A stretch of DNA of 64,000 bases. It comes from Superficieibacter sp. 1612_C1 (GTDB lineage: Bacteria > Pseudomonadota > Gammaproteobacteria > Enterobacterales > Enterobacteriaceae). Numbering within the stretch: position 1 is the stretch's first letter; each line of letters opens with the position of its first letter. The DNA is taken from positions 310,001 through 374,000 of the forward strand of contig NZ_JADGMI010000004.1 in assembly GCF_015234305.1 (NCBI RefSeq). The letters are read 5' to 3'. The notes beneath the pieces were generated by a model. It saw nothing but the letters and a program-made list of their open reading frames with translations, did not search any database and was not told the DNA's origin. Position numbers and translations under genes: made by a program. This document shows, piece by piece, positions 9,149 through 17,824 of this stretch.

Positions 9149-10471
9149 TTATTTGTTGAAAATATAGCCGTTAACCACATTCTCCAGCAGTTCCTGATGA
9201 CCGCTTTGATGCTGCGGGGCCAGGTTATGCTGCTCAGCGTATTTCGCTATGTCGGCAAGGCTTAGCTGACCTTTCAGGATCTGCTGGCCCAGTTCGCCGT
9301 TCCAGCCGCTATAGCGTTTCGCCACACGCTTATCCAGCTCACCATCCTCAACCATTTGCGCGGCGATTTTCAGCGCCATTGCCATGGTATCCATCGCACC
9401 GATGTGACCGTAGAAAAGGTCATATTTATCCGTGCTTTGACGACGCACTTTGGCGTCAAAGTTCAGGCCGCCCGTCGTTAAGCCACCCGCTTTGAGGATT
9501 TCATACATCACCAGCGCATTCTCTTCCACGCTGTTCGGGAACTGGTCGGTATCCCAGCCAAGCTGAGGATCGCCACGGTTAGCATCGACGGAACCAAAGA
9601 TCCCCAGCGCAATAGCTGACGCAATTTCATGATGGAAAGAGTGGCCCGCCAGCGTTGCGTGGTTCGCCTCGATGTTCACTTTGATCTCTTTTTCCAGCCC
9701 GAACTGCCTGAGGAAGCCGTAGACGGTGGCCACGTCATAATCATACTGGTGCTTCGTCGGCTCCTGCGGTTTCGGTTCGATCAACAATGTGCCCTGGAAA
9801 CCGATTTTGTGTTTATGCTCCACGACCATCTGCATAAAGCGGCCGATTTGCTCGCGTTCCTGACGGAGATCGGTATTCAGTAGGGTTTCATACCCTTCAC
9901 GGCCGCCCCACAGGACGTAGTTTTCACCACCCAGCTTATGCGTGGCATTCATTGCCGTCACCACCTGAGTGGCCGCCCAACTGAAGATCTCCGGATCCGG
10001 ATTGGTCGCCGCGCCAGCACCGTAACGTGGGTTGGTAAAGCAGTTCGCCGTCCCCCACAGTAACTTCACGCCGCTTTGCTGTTGTTTCTCGCCCAGGTAA
10101 TCCACCATTTCGGCGAAATTGCTCAGATACTCTTTCAGCGAGCCACCTTCCGGCGAAACATCCACATCGTGAAAGCAGTAGTACGGCACATTGAGCTTGT
10201 GAAAAAATTCAAACGCCACGTCAGCTTTACGTTTTGCCAGTTCCAGCGCCTCGCCTGGCTTCTGCCATGGACGATCGAAGGACCCCACACCGAACATATC
10301 CGCGCCGTTCCAGCAGAAAGTATGCCAGTAGCAGGCGGCGAAACGCAGATGGTCTTCCATGCGTTTGCCCAGCACCCGTTCATCCGGGTTGTAGTGACGG
10401 AAGGCCAGAGGATTTTTTGAAGTTGGTCCTTCGTAACGAACGCGATCCAGTTGGTCAAAATAAGCTTGCAT
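9149..10471 (-). CDS. xylA: Xylose isomerase
   Basis: 440-residue TIM-barrel metal enzyme that converts D-xylose to D-xylulose. The catalytic pair H101/D104 is in [10 protein letters not shown]. Metal ligands are in the blocks [35 protein letters not shown] and GWDTDQFP. The start at 10471 (MQAYFDQL) gives the E. coli length and follows GGAG; the open frame continues four codons further, to 10483. First gene of xylAB, read divergently from xylF. Confidence 0.98.
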   Translation of the reverse strand: MQAYFDQLDRVRYEGPTSKNPLAFRHYNPDERVLGKRMEDHLRFAACYWHTFCWNGADMFGVGSFDRPWQKPGEALELAKRKADVAFEFFHKLNVPYYCFHDVDVSPEGGSLKEYLSNFAEMVDYLGEKQQQSGVKLLWGTANCFTNPRYGAGAATNPDPEIFSWAATQVVTAMNATHKLGGENYVLWGGREGYETLLNTDLRQEREQIGRFMQMVVEHKHKIGFQGTLLIEPKPQEPTKHQYDYDVATVYGFLRQFGLEKEIKVNIEANHATLAGHSFHHEIASAIALGIFGSVDANRGDPQLGWDTDQFPNSVEENALVMYEILKAGGLTTGGLNFDAKVRRQSTDKYDLFYGHIGAMDTMAMALKIAAQMVEDGELDKRVAKRYSGWNGELGQQILKGQLSLADIAKYAEQHNLAPQHQSGHQELLENVVNGYIFNK

Positions 10472-10844
10472 AATGAACTCCATATTCAGAGACGCGGCAG
10501 ATAGTCAATTCAGCCGTAATACTGGAGCGTCATCTCGTCTTGCTCAATTACGTTATTTCACACTGCTATTAAGAGAATGCACAAACGTGCGCTGGCTCGC
10601 AAAAATGCACCTTTTCTTTTTTACGAGCCGCTTTCCCGTAAACCTTGCAAACGATCGCGACTCATCAATAAAAGTCCGATCCCGGTCATAAATTGGAAAA
10701 TAAACGAAATATCGTAACGCAAAGATAAAAATCTGTAATTGCCACTTTCTGTATACCTGTTAAAAATTTGCAGCGTGTTAAGCAATAAATTTTTCTTTTA
10801 TCGTTGATATCACCACCTCAACCCTACAGAAAGGCATCACGATT
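10472..10844. promoter_or_regulatory. xylA/xylF divergent control region
   Basis: 373 bases between the divergent xylAB and xylFGHR operons. The xylA-proximal part (about 10535-10610) is colinear with the E. coli xylA promoter region, where XylR and CRP bind. A CRP-like element is at 10568-10583 (ATTAA-N6-GCACA), weaker than the E. coli TGTGA-N6-TCAAT counterpart. The xylF side is AT-rich. XylR half-sites could not be placed with confidence. Confidence 0.65.
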
Positions 10845-11837
10845 ATGAAAATAAAGAACATTTGTCTCACACTCTGCGCTTCACTGCTGCTGGCTAGCGG
10901 CGCTATCCATGCTAAAGAGATTAAAATCGGTATGGCCATTGACGATCTGCGCCTGGAGCGCTGGCAGAAAGATCGCGATATTTTTGTCAAAAAAGCAGAG
11001 TCGTTAGGCGCAAAAGTATTTGTCCAGTCAGCGAATGGCAACGAAGAAACACAGATGTCACAGATAGAAAATATGATCAACCGTGGTGTCGACGTGCTGG
11101 TCATTATTCCTTACAACGGCCAGGTGCTGAGCAACGTTGTAAAAGAAGCAAAGCAGGAAGGTATTAAAGTTCTGGCCTATGACCGCATGATTAACAATGC
11201 GGACATCGATTTTTATATCTCTTTTGATAACGAAAAAGTCGGCGAAATGCAGGCGCAAAGCCTGGTAAATAAAACGCCACAGGGGAATTACTTCCTGATG
11301 GGCGGTTCGCCGGTCGATAATAATGCAAAACTGTTCCGCGCGGGCCAGATGAAAGTATTAAAGCCCTATATTGATCAGGGAAAAATAAAGGTGGTGGGCG
11401 ATCAGTGGGTCGATGGCTGGCTGCCGGAAAATGCCCTCAAGATTATGGAAAACGCGCTAACGGCGAATAACAACAAAATCGATGCGGTTGTGGCCTCTAA
11501 CGACGCGACCGCCGGAGGGGCAATTCAGGCGCTGGATGCGCAGGGGCTGGCAGGTAAAGTCTCTATCTCTGGTCAGGACGCCGACCTTGCCGGGATTAAG
11601 CGCATTATCGCAGGCACACAGACGATGACCGTCTACAAACCGATTACCCTGCTGGCGAACACCGCAGCAGAAATCGCCGTCGAACTGGGGAACGGCCAGC
11701 AGCCAAAAGCGGACTCCACCCTGAATAACGGTTTGAAAGATGTCCCGGCACGCCTGCTGACCCCTATTGAAGTGAATAAGAGCAATATTGATGACACCGT
11801 CATTAAAGATGGTTTCCACAAAAAAACCGATCTGTAA
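10845..11837 (+). CDS. xylF: Xylose ABC transporter, periplasmic binding protein
   Basis: 330-residue periplasmic D-xylose receptor (Peripla_BP_4 type I fold). A Sec signal peptide is clear ([23 protein letters not shown], cleavage before KEIKIG), and the mature part starts [14 protein letters not shown] as in other XylF proteins. Sugar-contact blocks such as [14 protein letters not shown] and SGQDAD are present. First gene of xylFGHR; a stable hairpin follows its stop, which would favour excess receptor over ABC subunits. Confidence 0.97.
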   Translation: MKIKNICLTLCASLLLASGAIHAKEIKIGMAIDDLRLERWQKDRDIFVKKAESLGAKVFVQSANGNEETQMSQIENMINRGVDVLVIIPYNGQVLSNVVKEAKQEGIKVLAYDRMINNADIDFYISFDNEKVGEMQAQSLVNKTPQGNYFLMGGSPVDNNAKLFRAGQMKVLKPYIDQGKIKVVGDQWVDGWLPENALKIMENALTANNNKIDAVVASNDATAGGAIQALDAQGLAGKVSISGQDADLAGIKRIIAGTQTMTVYKPITLLANTAAEIAVELGNGQQPKADSTLNNGLKDVPARLLTPIEVNKSNIDDTVIKDGFHKKTDL

Positions 11838-11843
11838 CGCCTG

Positions 11844-11861
11844 ATGCCCTCTTCGGGGGGC
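11844..11861 (+). promoter_or_regulatory. UUCG-capped hairpin between xylF and xylG
   Basis: Seven-base stem (11844-11850 with 11855-11861, one T-G pair) closed by a C(UUCG)G tetraloop, directly after the xylF stop. No T-run follows. It is likely a 3'-end stabiliser or partial attenuator giving more xylF than xylGH product. Confidence 0.6.
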
Positions 11862-11914
11862 ACTGGTTCTCGTTTTGCCAGACTCTGTTATTTCATTGGC
11901 TACGCGGAGCAGTT

Positions 11915-13456
11915 ATGCCTTATTTACTGGAGATGAAAAACATTACCAAAGCCTTTGGCGCTGTGAAGGCCGTGGATAATGTTAGCCTGAGATTAAACTC
12001 AGGCGAAGTCGTGTCGCTGTGCGGTGAAAATGGCTCCGGGAAATCCACATTAATGAAAGTGTTATGTGGCATTTACCCCTACGGCAGCTTTGACGGTGAC
12101 ATTATTTTTGCCGGGGAACCCTTACAGGCCAGCCATATTCGCGACACGGAGCGCCGGGGGATTGCCATCATTCATCAGGAACTGGCGCTGGTGAAAGATC
12201 TGACCGTGCTGGAGAATATTTTCCTCGGCGCAGAAATTACCCGCCACGGGGTCATGGATTATGACAGCATGACCCTGCGCTGCGAAAAGCTTCTCGCCCA
12301 GGTCAGCCTGGCGATATCACCGGATACCCGCGTGGGCGATTTAGGTCTTGGTCAGCAGCAACTTGTCGAAATTGCCAAGGCGCTGAATAAACAGGTGCGG
12401 CTGCTTATTCTGGACGAACCGACGGCCTCGCTGACGGAGCAGGAGACGGCGATACTGCTGGATATTATTCGCGATCTGCAACAGCACGATATCGCCTGCA
12501 TTTATATTTCCCACAAGCTCAACGAAGTGAAGGCCATTTCAGACACCATCTGTGTGATCCGCGACGGCCAGCACATTGGCACCCGCGATGCGGCAGGCAT
12601 GAGCGAGGATGACATCATCACCATGATGGTGGGCCGCGAGTTAACGGCGCTCTACCCTAACGAACCCCATACCACTGGCGATGAAATCCTGCGCGTCGAG
12701 CATCTGACCGCCTGGCATCCGGTTAACCGCCATATCAAGCGGGTTAACGATATCTCCTTCTCTCTGAAGCGCGGCGAAATCCTCGGTATCGCCGGGCTGG
12801 TCGGCGCAGGGCGCACGGAAGCCGTACAGTGCCTGTTTGGCGTCTGGCGCGGGCGCTGGGAAGGCCAGGTTTTCATCGACGGCCAGCCGGTACACATCCG
12901 TAATTGCCAGCAGGCGATGGCGCACGGTATCGCCATGGTGCCCGAAGACCGCAAAAAAGACGGCATCGTGCCGGTAATGGCAGTGGGCAAAAACATTACC
13001 CTCGCCGCGCTGGATCAGTTTACCGGTCCCGCAAGCGCGCTTAACGACGCGGCGGAACAGCACTGCATTTTACAATCCATCCAGCGGCTGAAAGTCAAAA
13101 CCTCTTCGCCGGAACTGGCGATTGGTCGTCTGAGCGGCGGCAACCAGCAAAAGGCGATTCTGGCCCGCTGTCTGCTGCTGAATCCGCGCATTCTTATTCT
13201 GGACGAGCCGACGCGCGGCATTGATATCGGCGCAAAATACGAGATCTACAAGCTCATTAATCAGCTTGTGCAGCAGGGCATCGCGGTCATCGTTATTTCG
13301 TCGGAACTGCCGGAAGTGCTGGGCCTGAGCGATCGGGTACTGGTGATGCATGAAGGGAAGCTGAAAGCCGATTTAGTGAATCATAACCTGACGCAGGAGC
13401 AGGTGATGGAAGCCGCATTGAGGAGTGAACGTCATGTCGAAAAGCAATCCGTCTGA
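11915..13456 (+). CDS. xylG: Xylose ABC transporter, duplicated ATPase
   Basis: 513-residue ATPase of the xylose importer, with two ABC cassettes in tandem as in sugar importers of the CUT2 class. The N-terminal cassette has Walker [10 protein letters not shown] (about 37-45), signature LGLGQQQ and Walker [11 protein letters not shown]. The C-terminal cassette has the degenerate P-loop region GLVGAGRTE, signature LSGGNQQK and Walker [11 protein letters not shown]. It acts at the inner face of the membrane with XylH. It overlaps xylH by 23 bases. Confidence 0.97.
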   Translation: MPYLLEMKNITKAFGAVKAVDNVSLRLNSGEVVSLCGENGSGKSTLMKVLCGIYPYGSFDGDIIFAGEPLQASHIRDTERRGIAIIHQELALVKDLTVLENIFLGAEITRHGVMDYDSMTLRCEKLLAQVSLAISPDTRVGDLGLGQQQLVEIAKALNKQVRLLILDEPTASLTEQETAILLDIIRDLQQHDIACIYISHKLNEVKAISDTICVIRDGQHIGTRDAAGMSEDDIITMMVGRELTALYPNEPHTTGDEILRVEHLTAWHPVNRHIKRVNDISFSLKRGEILGIAGLVGAGRTEAVQCLFGVWRGRWEGQVFIDGQPVHIRNCQQAMAHGIAMVPEDRKKDGIVPVMAVGKNITLAALDQFTGPASALNDAAEQHCILQSIQRLKVKTSSPELAIGRLSGGNQQKAILARCLLLNPRILILDEPTRGIDIGAKYEIYKLINQLVQQGIAVIVISSELPEVLGLSDRVLVMHEGKLKADLVNHNLTQEQVMEAALRSERHVEKQSV

Positions 13457-14615
13457 AATGAAACTCGCTGTCCCGACGCCCGGTCCCTTTTCGGGCCTGA
13501 AATCCCTGAACCTGCAAGTCTTCGTGATGATCGCCGCCATCGTGGCCATCATGTTATTTTTCACCTGGACTACCGATGGCGCTTACCTGAGCGCGCGTAA
13601 TATCTCTAACCTGCTGCGCCAGACGGCCATCACCGGCATCCTGGCGGTCGGGATGGTCTTTGTCATCATCTCTGCTGAAATTGACCTTTCGGTTGGTTCG
13701 ATGATGGGGCTACTCGGCGGCGCAGCGGCCATTTTTGACGTCTGGCTCGGCTGGCCGCTACCGCTGACCATTGTCGTCACGCTGGCGCTCGGTCTGCTGT
13801 TGGGTGCCTGGAACGGCTGGTGGGTCGCTTACCGTAAGGTCCCGTCGTTTATTGTTACCCTCGCCGGGATGCTGGCGTTTCGCGGCATCCTGATTGGCAT
13901 CACCAACGGCACCACCGTATCGCCGACCAGCGCCTCCATGTCGCAAATCGGCCAGAGCTACCTGCCCGGCGGTGTCGGCTTTACCATTGGCCTGCTGGGG
14001 CTGATGGCATTCGTTGCCTGGCAGTGGCGCGGGCGGATGCGTCGTCAGTCGCTGGGGTTGAGTACCTCCGCCTCCAGCGGTGTTGTCGGTAAACAGGCGA
14101 TCACTGCGGTAATTATTCTTGGCGCGATCTGGCTGCTGAATGATTATCGCGGCGTACCAACGCCAGTGCTGTTGTTGGCGTTTTTGCTGCTGGCGGGCAT
14201 GTTTATGGCAACGCGCACCGCCTTTGGTCGTCGTATTTACGCCATCGGCGGCAACCTGGAAGCCGCACGCCTTTCCGGTATTAACGTTGAGCGCACCAGG
14301 CTCGCCGTGTTTGCCATCAACGGACTGATGGTGGCGGTTGCCGGGCTGATCCTCAGCTCTCGTTTAGGCGCTGGTTCTCCCTCCGCCGGGAACATTGCCG
14401 AACTGGATGCAATCGCCGCCTGCGTGATCGGCGGCACCAGCCTGGCGGGCGGTATTGGTAGCGTAGCGGGCGCGGTTATGGGTGCATTTATCATGGCATC
14501 GCTGGATAACGGAATGAGTATGATGGACGTGCCGACGTTCTGGCAGTATATCGTTAAGGGGGCGATTCTGCTGCTGGCAGTCTGGATGGACTCTGCCACA
14601 AAACGCCGCGCTTGA
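13434..14615 (+). CDS. xylH: Xylose ABC transporter, permease
   Basis: 393-residue inner-membrane permease of the xylose importer (BPD_transp_2 family), with about ten hydrophobic segments and the EIDLSVG(S)MMGLLGG and [15 protein letters not shown] blocks typical of CUT2 permeases. The ATG at 13434 is chosen over the in-frame GTG at 13425: AGGAG at 13421-13425 is correctly spaced for it and the E. coli protein starts MSKSNPS. The coupling overlap with xylG suggests translational linkage. Confidence 0.96.
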   Translation: MSKSNPSEMKLAVPTPGPFSGLKSLNLQVFVMIAAIVAIMLFFTWTTDGAYLSARNISNLLRQTAITGILAVGMVFVIISAEIDLSVGSMMGLLGGAAAIFDVWLGWPLPLTIVVTLALGLLLGAWNGWWVAYRKVPSFIVTLAGMLAFRGILIGITNGTTVSPTSASMSQIGQSYLPGGVGFTIGLLGLMAFVAWQWRGRMRRQSLGLSTSASSGVVGKQAITAVIILGAIWLLNDYRGVPTPVLLLAFLLLAGMFMATRTAFGRRIYAIGGNLEAARLSGINVERTRLAVFAINGLMVAVAGLILSSRLGAGSPSAGNIAELDAIAACVIGGTSLAGGIGSVAGAVMGAFIMASLDNGMSMMDVPTFWQYIVKGAILLLAVWMDSATKRRA

Positions 14616-14700
14616 TCTGCCATAAAAGTACCACAGTACTACCGGCACGGATTGCCGATAGTGCTTTTCACTATGCGATGATTCACGGGAAAAAGGCATC

Positions 14701-15879
14701 ATGTTTGAAAAACGTCACCGCATTACGCTGTTATTCAATGCTAATAAAGCCTACGACCGCCAGGTCGTTGAGGGCGTAGGGGAATATTTACAGGCGTCAC
14801 AATCAGAATGGGACATCTTTATTGAAGAAGATTTCCGCGCCCGTATCGAAAATATCAAAGAGTGGCTGGGTGACGGCGTTATTGCTGACTATGACGATCC
14901 GGAAATCGAACTACTACTAGCCGATGTTGGCGTCCCTATCGTCGGCGTCGGCGGCTCTTATCACCTGCCAGAGCGCTATCCGGCGGTACACTACATCGCT
15001 ACCGATAACTATGCGCTGGTCGAAAGTGCTTTTCTGCACCTTAAGGAAAAAGGGGTAAACCGTTTTGCTTTTTATGGCTTGCCCTTTTCCAGCGGCAAAC
15101 GCTGGGCCGTTGAGCGAGAACATGCTTTCTGTCAATTAGTCGCTCAGGAGAAATACCGCGGTGTGGTGTATCAGGGGCAGCAAACTGCGCCGGAAAACTG
15201 GCAGCATGCGCAAAACCGGCTTGCCGACTGGCTGCAAACGCTGCCGCCGCAGACCGGCATTATTGCCGTTACCGACGCCAGGGCGCGGCATATCCTTCAG
15301 GCCTGCGAGCACCTGCATATTCCGGTCCCGGAAAAGCTGTGCGTCATCGGCATTGATAACGAAGAGCTGACCCGCTACCTCTCCCGAGTGGCGCTGTCAT
15401 CCGTGGCGCAGGGCACGCGCCAGATGGGCTATCAGGCCGCCAAGCTGCTGCACCGCTTAATGGATAACGAAGAAATGCCGTTACAGCGCGTGCTCGTTCC
15501 CCCCATGCGCGTTATTGAGCGCCGCTCGACCGACTACCGCTCGCTGAACGATCCGGCGGTGATTCAGGCGATGCACTATATCCGCAACAATGCCTGTAAA
15601 GGCATCAAGGTGGATCAGGTGCTGGATTCTGTCGGCATCTCCCGGTCAAATCTGGAGAAACGTTTTAAAGACGAGGTTGGCGAGACGATCCACGCGGTGA
15701 TCCATGCGGAAAAACTGGAGAAGGCCCGTAGCCTGCTGATTTCCACATCGCTGTCGATCAACGAAATTTCCCAGATGTGCGGCTACCCTTCGCTGCAATA
15801 TTTTTATTCGGTGTTTAAGAAAGAGTATGACGCCACGCCGAAGGATTACCGGGAGCGGTATAGTGAGGTGATGGTGTAA
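14701..15879 (+). CDS. xylR: XylR, xylose-responsive AraC-family activator
   Basis: 392-residue activator. The N-terminal ~270 residues form a LacI/periplasmic-binding-like sensor (MFEKRHRITLLFNANKAYDRQVVEGV; IIAVTDARAR; VIGIDNEE). The C-terminal ~100 residues carry two AraC helix-turn-helix motifs (VDQVLDSVGISRSNLEKRF, then INEISQMCGYPSLQYFYSVFKKEYDATPKDYR). In E. coli it activates xylAB and xylFGHR with CRP when xylose is bound. It lies 85 bases after xylH and is the last xyl gene before the Rhs region. Confidence 0.97.
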   Translation: MFEKRHRITLLFNANKAYDRQVVEGVGEYLQASQSEWDIFIEEDFRARIENIKEWLGDGVIADYDDPEIELLLADVGVPIVGVGGSYHLPERYPAVHYIATDNYALVESAFLHLKEKGVNRFAFYGLPFSSGKRWAVEREHAFCQLVAQEKYRGVVYQGQQTAPENWQHAQNRLADWLQTLPPQTGIIAVTDARARHILQACEHLHIPVPEKLCVIGIDNEELTRYLSRVALSSVAQGTRQMGYQAAKLLHRLMDNEEMPLQRVLVPPMRVIERRSTDYRSLNDPAVIQAMHYIRNNACKGIKVDQVLDSVGISRSNLEKRFKDEVGETIHAVIHAEKLEKARSLLISTSLSINEISQMCGYPSLQYFYSVFKKEYDATPKDYRERYSEVMV

Positions 15880-15959
15880 GAATGTTTACTCTAAAATCCA
15901 GTGGTATTAATCCAGGCTACTTGCTAAAACTCTGTGACATAACTGTAACCAAGAATAAG

Positions 15960-16127
15960 GACCAAAGGGCTGAGAGGTGGTGGCTTTGCGATCGGAATAA
16001 AGGTTATTGCGAAGATTTCAGAGTGACACATTATGCTGATGATGGATAATGACAAGGCGCGGGAGATGTGTGGGCAGTTTTAGCAAGTCTACAGGTGGTT
16101 AAGAGGATTAATGATGTGCTAGTTTAG
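15960..16127 (+). pseudogene. Decayed symE 3' remnant, copy 1
   Basis: No usable reading frame, but the DNA from about 16015 to 16127 aligns with the 3' half of the better-preserved symE copy at 17245-17535. Shared blocks include GCTGATG.TGGATAAT.A, CAGGTGGTTAAG.GGATTAA, and the end TAGTGGA.TGAACGGGGATTA. Several in-frame stops are present. SymE in E. coli is an SOS-controlled toxin-like protein often found beside rhs genes. The left limit is approximate. The 15880-15960 stretch after xylR holds nothing recognisable. Confidence 0.6.
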
Positions 16128-16151
16128 TGGACTGAACGGGGATTAGATAAT

Positions 16152-16188
16152 AAAAAAGCCAGGGAAGATTTAATAATCTATCTCGGCT
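16152..16188. terminator. Degraded terminator-like hairpin, copy 1
   Basis: Sequence homologous to the hairpin at 17561-17597 (AAAAAGCC...GGCTT arms) but with extra mismatches. It lies between the symE remnant and the converging immunity pseudogene. Confidence 0.45.
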
Positions 16189-16196
16189 TAATCTTC

Positions 16197-16681
16197 TTAA
16201 AATGGAATCTTTATTTCTTTCCCTAGTTTTATTTTAAAATAACTTGATAGTTTATGAAATAAATTACGCCACTCTGAAATATAATCCTTTGCATCAATAA
16301 TTATTACGAAATCGTCTTCTTTTTTATTCGGATAACCAGTCATATCACCTTTCTTGAACAAAAATAAAAGACAAGAACCTCTTGTCTCATACAAAAATAA
16401 AAATCGGAACCTTGCTTACAAAACCAAATTTCATTCTTAACCATCAGGCCATTATCAACAGAAATAATATATTCAATAATATCATCGTAGCAAACAGAAA
16501 AATCAAAAAATAAATTGAGAATAACTTTATGCCCATCATTAAATGATAAAATCAACGAACCCGTAACAAACTGAGATAGTTCTTCCAAGACATATTGAAA
16601 TGGGGTTGTATCCATTTCTTCTTCATTCAAATCACTATCGATATTTATAGGTTTATCTTTGATCTCTAAACTTATCTTCAT
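16197..16681 (-). pseudogene. Probable Rhs immunity gene, frameshifted
   Basis: Two overlapping reverse frames join into one protein of about 160 residues if a single base is restored in the A5 run at 16393-16397 (T5 on the coding strand). The 5' part starts at 16681 (MKISLEIKDKPINIDSDLNE), the 3' part ends KLGKEIKIPF at 16197. The ATG directly follows the stop of the orphan toxin tip, the usual toxin-immunity arrangement of Rhs loci. It is AT-rich and acidic, unlike its neighbours. I do not recognise a family. The immunity role is inferred from position only. Confidence 0.55.
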
Positions 16682-17091
16682 CTATTGATCTCCGGGAACA
16701 TAAGAGAATGATGTGACTGGGCCTTTCTTATCACTGATAAGAACCCTAACCACATCTGTCAATTTACTTGAACCATCAGGATAATAAACAGTAGATGGCT
16801 TTGATACAGTGACATCATGAACACCAGGAGTTATCGGTGCTTTTCCAAAAGCATCTTCTATAATTCTATTATCGCTGAAATGTCCTTGTGGGTTTCCTGT
16901 AGTTCTGGCTCTATCAATCATGGATCGAGGACTATTTTGAGAGCCATGTCGATTACGTGAATGTCCGTATTTTTGGCATTCATACCTGCTTTATGATCTG
17001 GCTTACAACTTAGACCTAAAGGATCAATCCAGCTCAAAGGGTTTGGTGCGTATTGGTAGAGGTTTAAGCCGCCTTTTAGCCCTATCGGGCC
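16682..17091 (-). pseudogene. Orphan Rhs C-terminal tip, frameshifted
   Basis: Reads from the end of an Rhs core (PIGL, then [20 protein letters not shown]) into a variable tip: ...[13 protein letters not shown], then, after a frame change in the T5 run at 16970-16974, [20 protein letters not shown] and on to SFSYVPGDQ. The last 79 codons are open from 16921. The core match stops abruptly near 17091, so nothing encodes secretion or a start. This is the typical form of a displaced Rhs tip kept downstream of an active rhs gene. The toxin family is not recognised. Confidence 0.65.
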
Positions 17092-17244
17092 GGGACAACG
17101 AATCTACCCTATCGGCGGATCATGCTACCGTTTTCGTTCATACATTCCTGAAATTACCAAGTCACAATTCATACGCTACCGCCACACCCTGATAAATTAA
17201 GCTATCTGCACGATATCTATTTTACTATTTAATCACCAGATTAA
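17092..17244. other. Junction sequence between orphan tip and symE remnant
   Basis: About 150 bases that match neither the Rhs core on the left nor symE on the right. No gene or repeat was recognised. It probably contains the recombination junctions that created the orphan module. Confidence 0.4.
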
Positions 17245-17535
17245 GTACAAAAAAATTCATCCAAAGCACAGCGCCGCTATAAAGTTGGCTACGTCAGTGC
17301 CCGCCACGAAAACCGCAGGAATATCGCTAAAACCTACTATTCATATCATCCCAGCCTGCACCTTAAAGGCGACTGGCTGAAAGAGGCGGGATTTGACACC
17401 GGGCGCGGCGTGACCGTGAAAATATCGGAGGGGCGCATTGTGCTGATGGCGGATAATAACGAGGTGCAGGAACTGCGCGAGCAGCTTTATCAGGCTAAAC
17501 AGGTGGTTAAGGGGATTAAGGATGTGCTTGTTTAG
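17245..17535 (+). pseudogene. SymE-like gene lacking a start, copy 2
   Basis: An uninterrupted frame of 96 codons from the codon after an in-frame TAA (17242) to TAG at 17533. No ATG, GTG or TTG precedes the conserved region; the first possible start is a GTG at 17410, inside the domain. The product reads KVGYVSARHENRRN, then LHLKGDWLKEAGFDTGRGV and VKISEGRIVLMAD, which is the SymE pattern (LKGxWLxxAGF.TG..V.V.V..G.IVL). SymE is an SOS-induced AbrB-fold toxin repressed by an antisense RNA in E. coli. Here the 5' end is replaced, so it is probably inactive. Confidence 0.72.
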
Positions 17536-17560
17536 TGGAATGAACGGGGATTAAAATAAT

Positions 17561-17597
17561 AAAAAGCCGGGAAGATTTAATATCTCCTCGGCTTTTT
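17561..17597. terminator. Bidirectional terminator between symE remnant and Rhs immunity gene
   Basis: Hairpin with AAAAAGCCG and CGGCTTTTT arms, so a T-run follows on both strands. It sits between two converging genes. Confidence 0.8.
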
Positions 17598-17612
17598 AAT
17601 TAGTGATTCTTT

Positions 17613-17822
17613 CTAATCAAATAAAAACTCCATGCCAATAATTTCGCCATCCTTGTCAAAATCTAAAATTATTTCTGGACCTTGATAGTCATTAATTATT
17701 GAATGCAAAGAGATTTGTTTTGCTGTTATCCCGGGAGTACCTTTCCCGGGATGTTTCGGAAGGAATAAATAGGCTATATCGCCATCTTTATTACTTTCTA
17801 GTTGCATTTTGGCTTTAGACAT
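17613..17822 (-). CDS. Probable immunity protein, DUF2283-like
   Basis: 69-residue acidic protein beginning two bases after the stop of the Rhs fusion gene, with GGAG about seven bases before its ATG inside the toxin end. The C-terminal EIILDFDKDGEIIGMEFLF and the central DGDIAYLFLP match the DUF2283 pattern (D.DALYI.L ... VILDYD.DG.IVGIEIL). Position and size indicate the cognate immunity protein for the adjacent tip. The DUF2283 call is pattern-based and the immunity role is inferred. It would act in the cytoplasm, since no signal peptide is present. Confidence 0.7.
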   Translation of the reverse strand: MSKAKMQLESNKDGDIAYLFLPKHPGKGTPGITAKQISLHSIINDYQGPEIILDFDKDGEIIGMEFLFD

Positions 17823-17824
17823 AT

